64,000 nt of DNA from Palsa-504 sp963822765 (GTDB lineage Bacteria > Actinomycetota > Actinomycetes > Streptosporangiales > Streptosporangiaceae), in the NCBI GenBank assembly GCA_963822765.1, contig CAWGJL010000050.1, forward strand, positions 124,001 to 188,000, written 5' to 3'. Of the stretch, positions 18,461 through 27,361 are shown piece after piece. The stretch's first letter is position 1. Each line of letters begins with the position of its first letter. The notes beneath the pieces were generated by a model. That model was given only the letters and a program-made list of their open reading frames with translations. It was not told the DNA's origin and searched no databases. The position numbers and the translations under genes were made by a program.

Positions 18461-18495
18461 GACCTCTCGCGACTTCGCGAGGGGTCTTTTGTTTT
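18461..18495 (+). terminator. cimA leader terminator
   Basis: GACCTCTCGCGA (18461-18472) pairs with TCGCGAGGGGTC (18475-18486), 12 bp with one G-U pair and a tight loop, followed by TTTTGTTTT. It is an intrinsic terminator between the Ile leader peptide and cimA. Confidence 0.85.
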
Positions 18496-18554
18496 GGCCA
18501 GAAAAGCCCAGAAAAGCCCCAGACCCAGCCAAAGAAAACCCTGGAGAACCCGAA

Positions 18555-20145
18555 ATGCTCGACGACAGCTTCCACGTCTACGACACCACCCTGCGCGACG
18601 GCGCGCAGCAGGAGGGGCTCAACCTGACCGTGGCCGACAAGCTCGTCATCGCCCGCCAGCTCGACGAGCTGGGCGTCGGGTTCATCGAGGGCGGCTGGCC
18701 GGGCGCGATCCCGAAGGACACCGAGTTCTTCCGCCGCGCCGTCAGCGAACTGGACCTCAAGCACGCGCAGCTCGCCGCGTTCGGCGCGACCCGCCGGCCC
18801 GGCGCCCAGGCGGCCGATGACCCTCAGGTCGCCGCGCTGCGCGAATCGGGCGCGCCGGTCGTGACCCTGGTAGCCAAGAGTCACGACCGGCACGTCCTAC
18901 TCGCCCTGCGTACCACCCTCGAGGAGAACCTCGAGATGATCAAGGACACCATCACCCACCTGAAGAGCAACGGCCAGCGCGTCTTCCTGGACGCCGAGCA
19001 CTTCTTCGACGGCTACAAGTCCAACCCGGCCTACGCCCTGGAAGTGATCAGGACCGCGGCCGCCGCCGGCGCCGACGTCATCGCCCTGTGCGACACCAAC
19101 GGCGGCATGCTCCCCGCCGAGCTCGCCGACACGGTAGCCAACGTGAAACAGCAAACCCAGGCCCGCCTGGGCATCCACTGCCACGACGACACCGCGTGCG
19201 GGGTGGCCAACACGCTGGTCGCGGTCGACGCGGGCGTGACCCACGTGCAGGGCACCGCGAACGGCTACGGCGAGCGGGCCGGCAACGCCAACCTGTTCAG
19301 CGTGGTGGCCGGCCTGCAGCTCAAGAAGGGCCGCACCGGTCCTGCCGCAACAGGGAACCTCAAGGAAATGTCACGCATCGCGCACGCGATCAGCGAGGTC
19401 ACCAACGTCGCCCCGGACACCCACCAGCCCTACGTGGGCCTGAGCGCGTTCGCGCACAAGGCCGGGCTGCACGCCTCCGCGGTCAAGGTCGACCCCATGC
19501 TCTACCAGCACATCGACCCCGCGCTGGTCGGCAACGACATGCGGATGCTGGTCTCGGACATGGCCGGCCGGGCCTCGATCGAGCTCAAGGGCCGCGAGCT
19601 CGGCTACGACCTGTCCGGCGACCAGCGAGTCATCGCCAAGGTCACCGACCGCGTGAAAACAAGCCGAGGCCAGCGGCTACACCTTCGAGGCCGCCGACGC
19701 CAGCTTCGAGCTGCTGCTGCGCGACGAGCTCGGCCAGCGCCGCGAGTACTTCGCCGTCGAGTCCTGGCGGGTCATCGTGGAACGCCACCCGGATCAGCGG
19801 ATGACCAGCGAGGCCACGGTCCGCCTGGAAGCCAAGGGCGAGCGGCTGGTCGCGGTGGGGGAGGGCAACGGCCCGGTCAACGCCCTGGACAAGGCGCTGC
19901 GCGCCGCCCTCGAGCAGCTCTACCCCGAACTCGCCAGCCTCGAGCTCACCGACTACAAGGTCCGCATCCTGGCCGGGACGCACGGCACCGGGGCCGTCAC
20001 CCGGGTCCTGATCGAGTCCGGCGACGGCGCCGGCCAGTCCTGGAGCACGGTCGGCGTGGACGAGAACATCATCGCCGCCAGCTGGCACGCCCTCGAAGAA
20101 GCCGTCACCTACTGCCTCCTGCGCTCCGGCCGCGAACCGAGCTAA
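18555..20145 (+). CDS. cimA: Citramalate synthase, interrupted by one frame disruption
   Basis: GGAG at 18543 precedes the ATG. The N-terminal TIM barrel carries DTTLRDGAQQEG (residues 8-19), HCHDDTACGVANT and NGYGERAGN, the HMG-CoA lyase-like signature for condensing acetyl-CoA with pyruvate. The frame shifts at 19656-19659 in GTGAAAACAA, where four A residues stand in place of an expected three. The LeuA-type allosteric domain (Ile-sensing) then continues in the next frame to 20145. Full length would be about 529 residues, normal for CimA. Without the shift the enzyme loses its regulatory domain. It supplies 2-oxobutyrate for isoleucine without threonine. A base-call error is the simplest explanation. 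Confidence 0.85.
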
Positions 20146-20148
20146 AAC

Positions 20149-20181
20149 CGCGGGCCGCTACCCCCGGGGTAGCGGCCCGCG
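20149..20181. terminator. Bidirectional terminator hairpin
   Basis: CGCGGGCCGCTACCCC (20149-20164) and GGGGTAGCGGCCCGCG (20166-20181) form a very stable stem between the converging cimA and SnoaL-like genes. On the minus strand it is followed by TTTT, so it is best suited to end the minus-strand gene. Confidence 0.75.
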
Positions 20182-20188
20182 CCGAGCC

Positions 20189-20548
20189 CTACGCCGCGGC
20201 GGGCACCTTGTCCAGGAACCCGTGCACCGACGCGATCCGCCCGTCCCCGTCGAGCACCACCACGTCGAACCCGATCACGACCGGCTCGCCCCCGTCCGGC
20301 CCCAGGTGCCAGGTGAACCGGGCCTGGTTGTGGTTGGCGTCCACCGGGCCGCCGAGCGTGAAGCTCAGGCCGCCGAACTGCTGCTGCGCCGCCCCCATCA
20401 AGGAGGCGATCGCGTCCGGCCCGCGCACGTCGGCCAGCGGGTCGGTGTAGCTCCCGTCCGCCGCCCACAGCGCGGCGACCAGCTCCCGCCGTGCCGAAGC
20501 GTCGGTCTCGTTCCATGCCTCGAGATACCGCTCGATGATCTCCTGCAT
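20189..20548 (-). CDS. SnoaL/NTF2-like protein
   Basis: A GGAGGGA ribosome site precedes the ATG at 20548, giving 119 residues. The fold markers are an N-terminal helix (IIERYLEAWNETDA), the Tyr-x-Asp-Pro of the NTF2 pocket and alternating beta strands ending in VHGFLDKVP. Such proteins are small cone-shaped enzymes or binding proteins (polyketide cyclases, epoxide hydrolases, isomerases). It is divergent from an MmyB-like regulator with a palindrome between them, so it is probably that regulator's target. Confidence 0.8.
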   Translation of the reverse strand: MQEIIERYLEAWNETDASARRELVAALWAADGSYTDPLADVRGPDAIASLMGAAQQQFGGLSFTLGGPVDANHNQARFTWHLGPDGGEPVVIGFDVVVLDGDGRIASVHGFLDKVPAAA

Positions 20549-20616
20549 CGGATGTCTCCCTCCGTAGAAAAGCCCCGTGACACCCCCGATCCTGCAGGGC
20601 CCCCGCGAGCAAAACA

Positions 20617-20633
20617 ATTACCTCCCAGGTAAT
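20617..20633. promoter_or_regulatory. Perfect palindrome between SnoaL-like gene and XRE regulator
   Basis: ATTACCT-CCC-AGGTAAT, 7-bp arms, lies 37 bases before the regulator ATG and 69 bases before the SnoaL-like ATG. It is a likely operator for the adjacent MmyB-like regulator. Confidence 0.7.
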
Positions 20634-20669
20634 GCCCCTGCTTACGGCCACCGAATAGACTCGGGCCCC

Positions 20670-21425
20670 ATGACCGACAGACCCGCGCACGCCGGCGACC
20701 TGCTCCGCCAGTGGCGCCAGCGCCGGCGGCTCAGCCAGCTGGACCTGGCCATCGCGGCCGACGTCTCGTCCCGGCACCTGAGCTTCGTCGAGACCGGCCG
20801 GTCCCGGCCGACCAGTGACATGATCCTGCGCCTGGCCGAACACCTCGACGTCCCCCTCCGCGACCGCAACGCGCTGCTCCTGGCGGGCGGCTACGCCCCG
20901 GCCTACCCCGAGCGCGGCCTGGCCGAGCCCGAGCTGCACGCGGTCCGCACCGCCCTGCAGCAGGTCCTCAAGGGCCACGAGCCCTACCCGGCCGTGGTGG
21001 TGAACCGCTGGTGGGAGCTGGTCGAGGCCAACGCGGGCATCGCCCTGTTCACCCGCGACGTCAGCCCGGAGCTGCTCAAACCCCCGGTCAACGCGCTGCG
21101 CCTCAGCCTGCACCCGGACGGCATGGCCCCGCGCATCGCCAACCTGCCGCAGTGGCGCGCGCACCTGCTGGACCGGCTGCGCCGCCAGGCCGAGGCGTCC
21201 GGCGACACCAGGCTGGCCGGCCTGCACGACGAGCTGGCCGCCTACCCGGGCGGCCAGGCCCAGCCGCCCGCCGCGACCGACGTGGTGGTCCCCCTCCGCT
21301 ACGGCGACCTGAGCTTCCTGTCCATCACCACGGTGGTCGGCACGCCCATGGACGTGACCGTGTCCGAGCTGGCCATCGAGGGCTTCTACCCCGCCGACGC
21401 GGCCACCGCCGCCGCCCTGAGCTGA
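20670..21425 (+). CDS. XRE-family regulator with MmyB-like ligand-binding domain
   Basis: The 251-residue protein has a helix-turn-helix at about residues 10-65 (RRRLSQLDLAIAADVSSRHLSFVETGRSRP), followed by the MmyB-like PAS-type domain, marked by NRWWELVEANAGIALF and the later hydrophobic strands. Members bind a fatty-acid-like ligand and control a divergently encoded enzyme gene. The divergent SnoaL-like gene and the intervening ATTACCT palindrome fit this model. The stop is 3 bases before the next GTG start. Confidence 0.87.
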   Translation: MTDRPAHAGDLLRQWRQRRRLSQLDLAIAADVSSRHLSFVETGRSRPTSDMILRLAEHLDVPLRDRNALLLAGGYAPAYPERGLAEPELHAVRTALQQVLKGHEPYPAVVVNRWWELVEANAGIALFTRDVSPELLKPPVNALRLSLHPDGMAPRIANLPQWRAHLLDRLRRQAEASGDTRLAGLHDELAAYPGGQAQPPAATDVVVPLRYGDLSFLSITTVVGTPMDVTVSELAIEGFYPADAATAAALS

Positions 21426-21428
21426 ACC

Positions 21429-22586
21429 GTGGACCGCCTCGACGAGCTCCAGCTCAACCGCGCCACCCTGGCCCGCCAGCTCCTCCTGCGCCGGGCCCCG
21501 CTGCCCGCCCTGACCGCGATCGGCCACCTGGCCGGCCTGCAAGCCCAGGCCCCCCTCGCGCCCTACGTAGGGTTGTGGACGAGGCTGTCCCGTTTCGGCC
21601 ACGAAGACCTCAAAAATCTTTTGGCCGAACGATCCGTGGTGCGCGCTCACCTCATGCGCAACACGATTCACCTGCTCGGCGCCGCCGACTTCACCCGCTT
21701 CCGCCCCCTGTACCAGCCGCTCATCGACCGCGCCCTAACCGCCCACTTCGGCCAGCGCCTGGCCGGCGTCGACCTGGACGAGCTCCGGACCGCCGCCGCC
21801 GCCCTGCTCTCCCAGCAGCCGCTGACCCGCGGCCAGCTCGCCGCGCGCCTGTCCCCCCGCTGGCCGCAAACCGACCCGGCCGCCCTCTCCCACGCCGCCA
21901 CCCACCTGCTGCAACTGGTCCAGGTCCCCCCGCGCGGCCTGTGGGGCAGCACCGGCCCCGCCACCTGGTTCCTAGCCACCGCCTGGCTGGACGGCTCACC
22001 CACTCCCCCTTCTGACCCTCACCATCACCGGGAAGGGTCGACGACGGTCGACGATCAACCTCGACTCCCGCCTCTGGACGACCTGGTCCTGCGCTACCTC
22101 GCGGCCTACGGGCCGGCCACGGTCAACGACATCCAGGCGTGGTCGGGCCTGACCCGGCTGCGCGAGGTGACCGACCGCCTGGCCGCGCGGCTGCGCCCGT
22201 TCACCGGGCCCGGCGGCGCCGAACTCCTCGACCTGCCCGACGCCCCCCGGCCCGATCCGGACGTCCCGGCTCCGCCCCGGTTCCTGCCCGAGTACGACAA
22301 CCTGCTGCTGTCCTTCGCGGACCGGAGCCGGGTCATCCGCGGCGCCCGCCAGGTGCCGCTGCCCCCCGGCCACGGCGCGAGCGCCGGCACCCTGCTCGTG
22401 GACGGGTTCTGGGCGGCCGAGTGGAGGATTACCCGCGGCCGGGACCGGGCCGTCCTGGAGATCCTTCCCTTCGGGCCGCTGGGCGCCCTCAGGCAGGATG
22501 CCATCGGCGCCGAGGGCAGCGCTCTGCTGGAGTTCGCCGCGCCCGCGGCCGGGCATGACGTCCGCTTCGGACCGCCTCATAATTAG
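21429..22586 (+). CDS. Winged-helix DNA-binding domain protein (HTH_42/DUF1006 type)
   Basis: The 385-residue protein begins LNRATLARQLLLRR and contains GLQAQAPLAPYVGLW, the MRNTIHLL segment and a late VDGFWAAEWRI, all recognisable in the winged-helix proteins related to the YcaQ/AlkX glycosylase family. Some relatives unhook DNA crosslinks, so a DNA repair role is possible but not shown. Bases 21613-21650 in its coding region resemble the element repeated after stop codons elsewhere. Starts with GTG right behind the regulator gene and is probably co-transcribed with it. Confidence 0.8.
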   Translation: MDRLDELQLNRATLARQLLLRRAPLPALTAIGHLAGLQAQAPLAPYVGLWTRLSRFGHEDLKNLLAERSVVRAHLMRNTIHLLGAADFTRFRPLYQPLIDRALTAHFGQRLAGVDLDELRTAAAALLSQQPLTRGQLAARLSPRWPQTDPAALSHAATHLLQLVQVPPRGLWGSTGPATWFLATAWLDGSPTPPSDPHHHREGSTTVDDQPRLPPLDDLVLRYLAAYGPATVNDIQAWSGLTRLREVTDRLAARLRPFTGPGGAELLDLPDAPRPDPDVPAPPRFLPEYDNLLLSFADRSRVIRGARQVPLPPGHGASAGTLLVDGFWAAEWRITRGRDRAVLEILPFGPLGALRQDAIGAEGSALLEFAAPAAGHDVRFGPPHN

Positions 22587-22629
22587 ACCCCGTGCCCCCC
22601 GGGTCGTCCGGGGGACTTACGGTAGGGGC

Positions 22630-22875
22630 ATGGACGACAAGGAGATCCTGGCTCACATCGACGATCTCATCAAGACCGAGCACACCCTCCGCGAGCAGCT
22701 TGCCGCTGGTCAGCTGAGCAGCGCGGGGGAGCGCGAGCAGCTGAAGGCCGCCGAGGAAGCCCTCGACCAGTGCTGGGACCTGCTCCGGCAGCGCCGGGCG
22801 CGCAGCGAGTTCGGGGAGAACCCGAACGAGGCCGCCGCGCGACCCGTTCGTGAGGTCGAGGGATATATGCAGTAG
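22630..22875 (+). CDS. DUF2630 family protein
   Basis: The 81-residue, highly charged helical protein contains ILAHIDDLIKTEHTLREQ and LDQCWDLLRQRRARSEFG, the typical DUF2630 pattern in Actinobacteria. It has no membrane segment and no known catalytic residue. Function is unknown. A GGTAGGGG stretch precedes the ATG. Confidence 0.85.
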   Translation: MDDKEILAHIDDLIKTEHTLREQLAAGQLSSAGEREQLKAAEEALDQCWDLLRQRRARSEFGENPNEAAARPVREVEGYMQ

Positions 22876-22908
22876 CCGAGCCGGCTGTCCCGACAAAAGA
22901 GGAGTGGC

Positions 22909-23697
22909 GTGCGTATCGCGAGATTCGCCAAGGGCGACGGGGTCGCGTACGGCGTGGTGGAGGGCTCTGGTTCCGGGGTGACGATCGCGGAACTGTACGG
23001 GCACCCGTTCGGGGTGGACCCGGGCGGTGTCCGGCTGACCGGGAACCGGTACCCGCTGGCCGAGGTGCGGCTGCTCGCGCCGGTGCTGCCCAGCAAGGTG
23101 GTGGCCGCGGGCCGGAACTACGCGTCGCACGTGCGGGAGATGAACGGCGAGCCGCCCGCCGAGCCGGTGCTGTTCCTCAAGCCGTCCACGTCGGTCACCG
23201 GGCCGGGCGACGCGATCAAGTACCCGGTCAAGCTCGCCGAGCGGGTCGACTTCGAGGGCGAGCTCGCGGTGATCATCGGCCGGCTGTGCCGCGGCGTGCC
23301 CCGCGAGCGCGCCGAGGAGGTGATCTTCGGCTACGCCTGCGCCAACGACGTGACCGCCCGGGACCTGCAGGCCCGGGACGGCCAGTGGACCCGGGCCAAG
23401 GGCTTCGACACGTTCTGCCCGCTCGGGCCGTGGATGGAGACCGGCACCAACCCGGCCGACCTGGAGCTGATCACCACCGTGAACGGCGCGGTCCGCCAGC
23501 ACGCCCGCACCTCCGAGCTGCTGTGGGACGTGCCCGGGCTGATCGCCTACGTCAGCCAGGTGATGACCCTGCTGCCGGGGGACGTGCTGCTCACCGGGAC
23601 GCCGGCCGGGGTCGGCCCGCTGACCGACGGCGACGAGGTGTCGGTCACGATCGAGAGCATCGGGACGCTGACCAACCGGGTCGTCATCGGCGACTAG
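22909..23697 (+). CDS. Fumarylacetoacetate hydrolase family protein
   Basis: The GTG start has AGAGGAG upstream; 262 residues. After a small N-terminal domain come CGRNYASH-like (AAGRNYASHVREM), the metal-binding VDFEGELAVIIGR glutamates, YACANDVTARDLQ and the final GDVLLTGTPAGVGPL. The family hydrolyses or decarboxylates acylpyruvates and related 2-oxo acids with a divalent metal. The gene stands alone with no pathway neighbours to fix the substrate. Confidence 0.9.
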   Translation: MRIARFAKGDGVAYGVVEGSGSGVTIAELYGHPFGVDPGGVRLTGNRYPLAEVRLLAPVLPSKVVAAGRNYASHVREMNGEPPAEPVLFLKPSTSVTGPGDAIKYPVKLAERVDFEGELAVIIGRLCRGVPRERAEEVIFGYACANDVTARDLQARDGQWTRAKGFDTFCPLGPWMETGTNPADLELITTVNGAVRQHARTSELLWDVPGLIAYVSQVMTLLPGDVLLTGTPAGVGPLTDGDEVSVTIESIGTLTNRVVIGD

Positions 23698-23700
23698 CGC

Positions 23701-24675
23701 TCAGCGCAGGAACTCCCGCAGGTGCCTGAGCTGGCGCTCGACGTGCGCGGCGGGCACCGCGTGGCCGGTGAACGGGTGCACCGCGATGTCCTTGCCCGCG
23801 GTGATCTCGTTGTACGCGGCGAACACCGTGGACGGCGGGCAGATCCCGTCCATCAGCCCCACGCTGAGCAGGCATTGCGCGGTGATCCGGCGGGCCAGCA
23901 GGGCGCAGTCCACGTACCGCAGGGTGTCCAGCGCGGCCGGCACCAGGTCGACCTGGTGGGCCAGGAACTCGGGCACCTCGGTGTACGGCGCCTGCGGGGC
24001 CAGGGTGATGGCGCGCTGGATGTCGCACAGGAACGGGACGTCGGCGTGGCACACCGCGACCCGCTCGGGGACCAGCGCGGCGGCCGCCAGCGACAGCCCG
24101 CCGCCCTGGCTGACCCCGGTCACCGCCACCCGGGCCGCGCCGGTCACCGCACAGGCCGTCTCGACCGCCCGCACCGCGTCGGTGAACAGCCGGGTGTAGT
24201 AGTAGTCCTCGGGCCGGGCGATGCCCCTGGTCATCACCGCCGCGTTCTCCGGGCCCGCGTGCCAGCCGTCGGCGTGGTCGCCGGTGGCGCCGGTGCTCCA
24301 CCGCCCGCCCTGGCCCCGGGTGTCCATCACCAGCAGGGCGTAGCCGAGCGCGGGCAGCAGCGCGTGCTCGGACGGCCGGCCGCGCCCGCCGCCGTAGCCG
24401 ATGAACTTCACCGCTACCGGCGCTGAAGCCTGCGGACCGCCGACGGGCCGCAGGAACCACGCCCTGATCCGGTCGCCGCCCGCTCCGGAGAACTCGGTGT
24501 CGTACACCTCGACCGGCGCGTAGGTGCCCGCCTCGTACCGGGTCAGGACCGGATCTCGCGCCAGCGCCCGCGCCTGATCCAGCCGCTCGCCCCACCACCG
24601 GTCCAGGTCAGCGGGCTCCGGGGTGCCGGTCCGGTAGTCCTTCAGCTGCTCTTCAGGCAGGTCATACCAGGGCAT
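23701..24675 (-). CDS. Acetylxylan esterase / cephalosporin-C deacetylase family hydrolase
   Basis: The 324-residue alpha/beta hydrolase of the AXE1 family has the nucleophile serine in GVSQGGG, the DTRGQGG oxyanion strand, the acid aspartate near LMDGICPPS and the histidine in FTGHAVP. The family removes acetyl groups from xylo-oligosaccharides or antibiotics in the cytoplasm; no signal peptide is seen. Its stop nearly touches the FAH gene on the other strand (convergent, 3 bases apart). Confidence 0.9.
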   Translation of the reverse strand: MPWYDLPEEQLKDYRTGTPEPADLDRWWGERLDQARALARDPVLTRYEAGTYAPVEVYDTEFSGAGGDRIRAWFLRPVGGPQASAPVAVKFIGYGGGRGRPSEHALLPALGYALLVMDTRGQGGRWSTGATGDHADGWHAGPENAAVMTRGIARPEDYYYTRLFTDAVRAVETACAVTGAARVAVTGVSQGGGLSLAAAALVPERVAVCHADVPFLCDIQRAITLAPQAPYTEVPEFLAHQVDLVPAALDTLRYVDCALLARRITAQCLLSVGLMDGICPPSTVFAAYNEITAGKDIAVHPFTGHAVPAAHVERQLRHLREFLR

Positions 24676-24727
24676 CGGGTTCCTCTTCCAGCCTTAGCGC
24701 CGATCTAGCCATACCATTCTCCTTGTG

Positions 24728-25535
24728 ATGGCGGACCCCCAGGCGAGCGGCAGCCCGCCGCGGCGCGGAGCCCGGGGCCGTCGTACCGCCGCGCTGATCG
24801 CCCTGGTGCTGGGCCTGGCCGGGTTCGTCATCTCGGCCACCGGGATGGCCACCCAGGTGCTGCCCAGGCGGTTCAGCGCCGTCCAGCAGCAGCAGATCGA
24901 GAACTGGGAGATCGCCGGGCGCTGGCAGCAGCTGACCGCGGGGCAGATCTTCCCGGCCTCGGTCAGCTACCAGCTGTCCGCCGCGGTGCTCCAGGACGCC
25001 ACGCCGCTGAACCTGAGCGCGCTGCGGGTGGCCATCGCGCCGCAGTCCGGCTGCGGCCCGGGCGTCACCACCGCGGCCGCGGCCTCGGTGCTGCGCCGCG
25101 ACGGGTGCCAGGCGGTGCTGCGCGCCACCTACGTGGACGCCACCTGGAGCTACGTCATGACCGTCGGCGTGGCCGTGCTGCCCAGCGCCGCGGCGGCGAC
25201 CGCGGCTTGGCACCGCCTGTCCCAGCCCGGCTGGCTGCGGCGGACAACGCCGAGGGCGGCCAGCCCGCCGGGATCCATGGTGGTCAGGTACCACGGCACC
25301 GCGGCGGCCGTGTTCGACTACAGCCGGCAGATCTCCGAGCAGCTTCGCCAAGGGTCCGTACCTGGTCATGTACGCCGTCGGGTACGCGGACAGCCGGCCG
25401 CGCGTGCCGTTGGCCTCCGATCACTACGCCTACGCGGAGATGACCAGCCTGGCCGAGGGCGTCGCCCAGTCGGTGGCCGACACGCTGGCCGCGCCGCCGG
25501 CCAGCCCGCACTGCCCGGGGACCCCCGGATGCTGA
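24728..25535 (+). CDS. Single-pass membrane protein upstream of mycosin, frame disrupted
   Basis: A basic N-terminus and one membrane helix (about residues 20-42) are followed by an exported domain with no recognised family. The frame is lost near 25340: codon quality and residue pattern continue one base shifted (SFAKGPYLVMYAVGYADSR and onward) to a stop at 25533-25535. That stop overlaps the start of the protease gene in ATGCTGA, so the pair forms an operon. Intact length would be about 268 residues. It may partner the protease at the membrane, but this rests only on gene order. Confidence 0.65.
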
Positions 25536-26788
25536 GGCTGCGCCGACCGGGGGGCCGCCCCGGGAGCCGCCTGAGGGGCCGCCCGATCGCGGTCCTGGCC
25601 GTGCTCGGCTGCGTCGCGTCGCTGGCCGTGCTGCCCAGCACCACCGCGGCGGCCGACACCATCCGGGACAACCAGCAGTGGATCCTGAACATGATGAACG
25701 TGCCCGCCGCCTGGCAGCTGACCCGCGGCGGCGGGGTCACGGTCGCGGTGATCGACAGCGGGGTCAACCCGGACGTCAGCGACCTGGCCGGGTCGGTCGT
25801 CACCGGCCCCGACTACACCGGGGTCAGCACCAAGCCGTCCAACCCGGACTGGGGCGTGCACGGCACCTGGATGGCCTCGCTCATCGCCGGCCACGGTCAC
25901 GACGGCGGCGACAGCGGGGTGATCGGCGTCGCGCCGCGCTCGACCATCTTGTCCATCCGGGTCATCCCGGACCGGAACGACCCGCACTACGGCCGCTACT
26001 CCCGCGAGCGCGAGCCCGACATCCAGAACTCCCTGGCCCAGGGCATCGACTACGCGGTCAGCCACGGCGCCAAGGTGATCAGCATGTCGATCGGCTACAG
26101 CGCGCCGAACGGCGCGGTCAAGCAGGCGCTGGCCGGCGCGTACGCCCGCGGCGTGGTGGTGGTCGCCTCGGCCGGCAACTCCGGCGCCCCGGGCGGGACG
26201 AGCGACGGCGGCCAGGCCCCGGAGTCCTTCCCCGCCGACTACCCCGGCGTGATCAGCGTGGGCGCGGTCAACGAGGCCGGGACGGTGGCCGGCTTCTCCA
26301 GCGACAACCTGTCCGTCCAGGTCGCCGCGCCCGGCGTGTCCGTCCCCGCCCAGGGCCGGGACGGACAGTACTGGTGGGTCAGCGGGACCAGCCCGGCCTG
26401 CGCCCTGGTCGCCGGGGTCGCCGCCCTGATCAAGTCCAGGTACCCGGACCTGGCTCCCAGCCTGGTGGCCACCGCGCTGACCTCGACCACCACCGACCGC
26501 CCGGCCGGCGTCTACAACAGCCAGGTCGGGTTCGGCATCGTCGACGCCGACGCGGCCCTGGCCAAGGCGGCCAAGCTGGCCCACGACCCGCCCGCCCCGG
26601 CCGGCATCGCCGCCGAGTTCCGCTTCGGCGGCGGCCCGGCCGCGGTAGCCTCGCCCCCGGTCCATCCCCGCGGCTCCGGCCAGCTCTTCCTGTTCGTCCT
26701 GCTCGCCCTGACCTCTCTGGTCCTCGCCGCCGCGGCCGCCACCCGCCTGACCATCCTCCGCCGGACCGCCCGTGACCGGCTCTTCTGA
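25529..26788 (+). CDS. Mycosin-like membrane-anchored subtilisin (S8) protease
   Basis: The 419-residue protein has a signal peptide (residues 1-40), the S8 triad in VAVIDSGVNPDV, GVHGTWMASLIAGHG and VSGTSPACALVAG, and a C-terminal membrane helix (about 385-410). This is the layout of mycosins (MycP), the proteases of type VII secretion systems. The serine motif GTSPACA replaces the usual GTSxAAP. No EccB/C/D or WXG100 genes are in the window, so it may be an orphan. The reading frame is also open upstream, but that part is a shifted read of the preceding gene. Confidence 0.85.
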   Translation: MLRLRRPGGRPGSRLRGRPIAVLAVLGCVASLAVLPSTTAAADTIRDNQQWILNMMNVPAAWQLTRGGGVTVAVIDSGVNPDVSDLAGSVVTGPDYTGVSTKPSNPDWGVHGTWMASLIAGHGHDGGDSGVIGVAPRSTILSIRVIPDRNDPHYGRYSREREPDIQNSLAQGIDYAVSHGAKVISMSIGYSAPNGAVKQALAGAYARGVVVVASAGNSGAPGGTSDGGQAPESFPADYPGVISVGAVNEAGTVAGFSSDNLSVQVAAPGVSVPAQGRDGQYWWVSGTSPACALVAGVAALIKSRYPDLAPSLVATALTSTTTDRPAGVYNSQVGFGIVDADAALAKAAKLAHDPPAPAGIAAEFRFGGGPAAVASPPVHPRGSGQLFLFVLLALTSLVLAAAAATRLTILRRTARDRLF

Positions 26789-27104
26789 ACCCCCGCCGCT
26801 GGACGACTTCGCCAGCAAGGTGCTCGACGTGGTCGACTCGATCCCGGCCGGGCGGGTCATGTCGTACGGCGACATCGCCGAGTACCTCGGCGCGGGCCTG
26901 GGCCCGCGGCAGGTCGGCCGGGTGATGTCCGGCTACGGCGGCGCGGTGGCCTGGTGGCGGGTCATCCACTCCGACGGCACCCCCGCGCCTGGCCACGACA
27001 GCCGGGCCCTCCAGCATTACCTCGCCGAAGGCACGCCCCTGCGCTCGGCCCGCCCGCCCGTCCGGGTAGACATGCGCCGCGCCCGCTGGCCCGGCCACCC
27101 GTAG
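26772..27104 (+). CDS. Alkyltransferase-like (ATL) protein of the MGMT family
   Basis: The 110-residue protein is the DNA-binding domain of O6-alkylguanine-DNA alkyltransferases: VLDVVDSIPAGRVMSYGDIAEYLG and an arginine-finger-like GPRQVGRVM. The active-site Pro-Cys-His-Arg is replaced by Ala-Trp-Trp-Arg, so it cannot accept alkyl groups and is an ATL that flags lesions for nucleotide excision repair. It overlaps the protease gene by 17 bases with a GTG start. The neighbouring adnA points to a DNA-repair theme. Confidence 0.85.
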   Translation: MTGSSEPPPLDDFASKVLDVVDSIPAGRVMSYGDIAEYLGAGLGPRQVGRVMSGYGGAVAWWRVIHSDGTPAPGHDSRALQHYLAEGTPLRSARPPVRVDMRRARWPGHP

Positions 27105-27245
27105 CCCCCTCAGGAAATGCCGGCCCCTCACGGAATGCCCGCCGCCTCCCGCAGAGGCATGTTGCTACCAGCCAACCTTGCTGAGTCCGCGCCACCGCAC
27201 CTAACGATGCCCCGCCGCGCGATGCATCCGCATTCCGGGCGCGGA

Positions 27246-27300
27246 CCATGATCGTGAACAGTTTCGGGCAATAGTTGCCCCTTTCTGTTCAGGATCATGG
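27246..27300. repeat. 55-bp nested inverted repeat
   Basis: Outer arms CCATGATCGTGAACAG and CTGTTCAGGATCATGG match at 15 of 16 positions; inner arms GGGCAA and TTGCCC are perfect around TAG. It could be a dispersed palindromic repeat or a terminator for the pseudogene on the minus strand; no T-run follows. Confidence 0.6.
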
Positions 27301-27361
27301 ACAGCGCGAACGGCGGCGGGACGGCTTCTGCTACGAGGCCGTCCCGCCGGGTGTGGCCCGA

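Noticed and set aside
24725..26788. One 687-residue fusion of membrane protein and protease
   Set aside because: The middle segment is clearly a shifted read; the first gene continues in another frame to an overlap with a good protease start.
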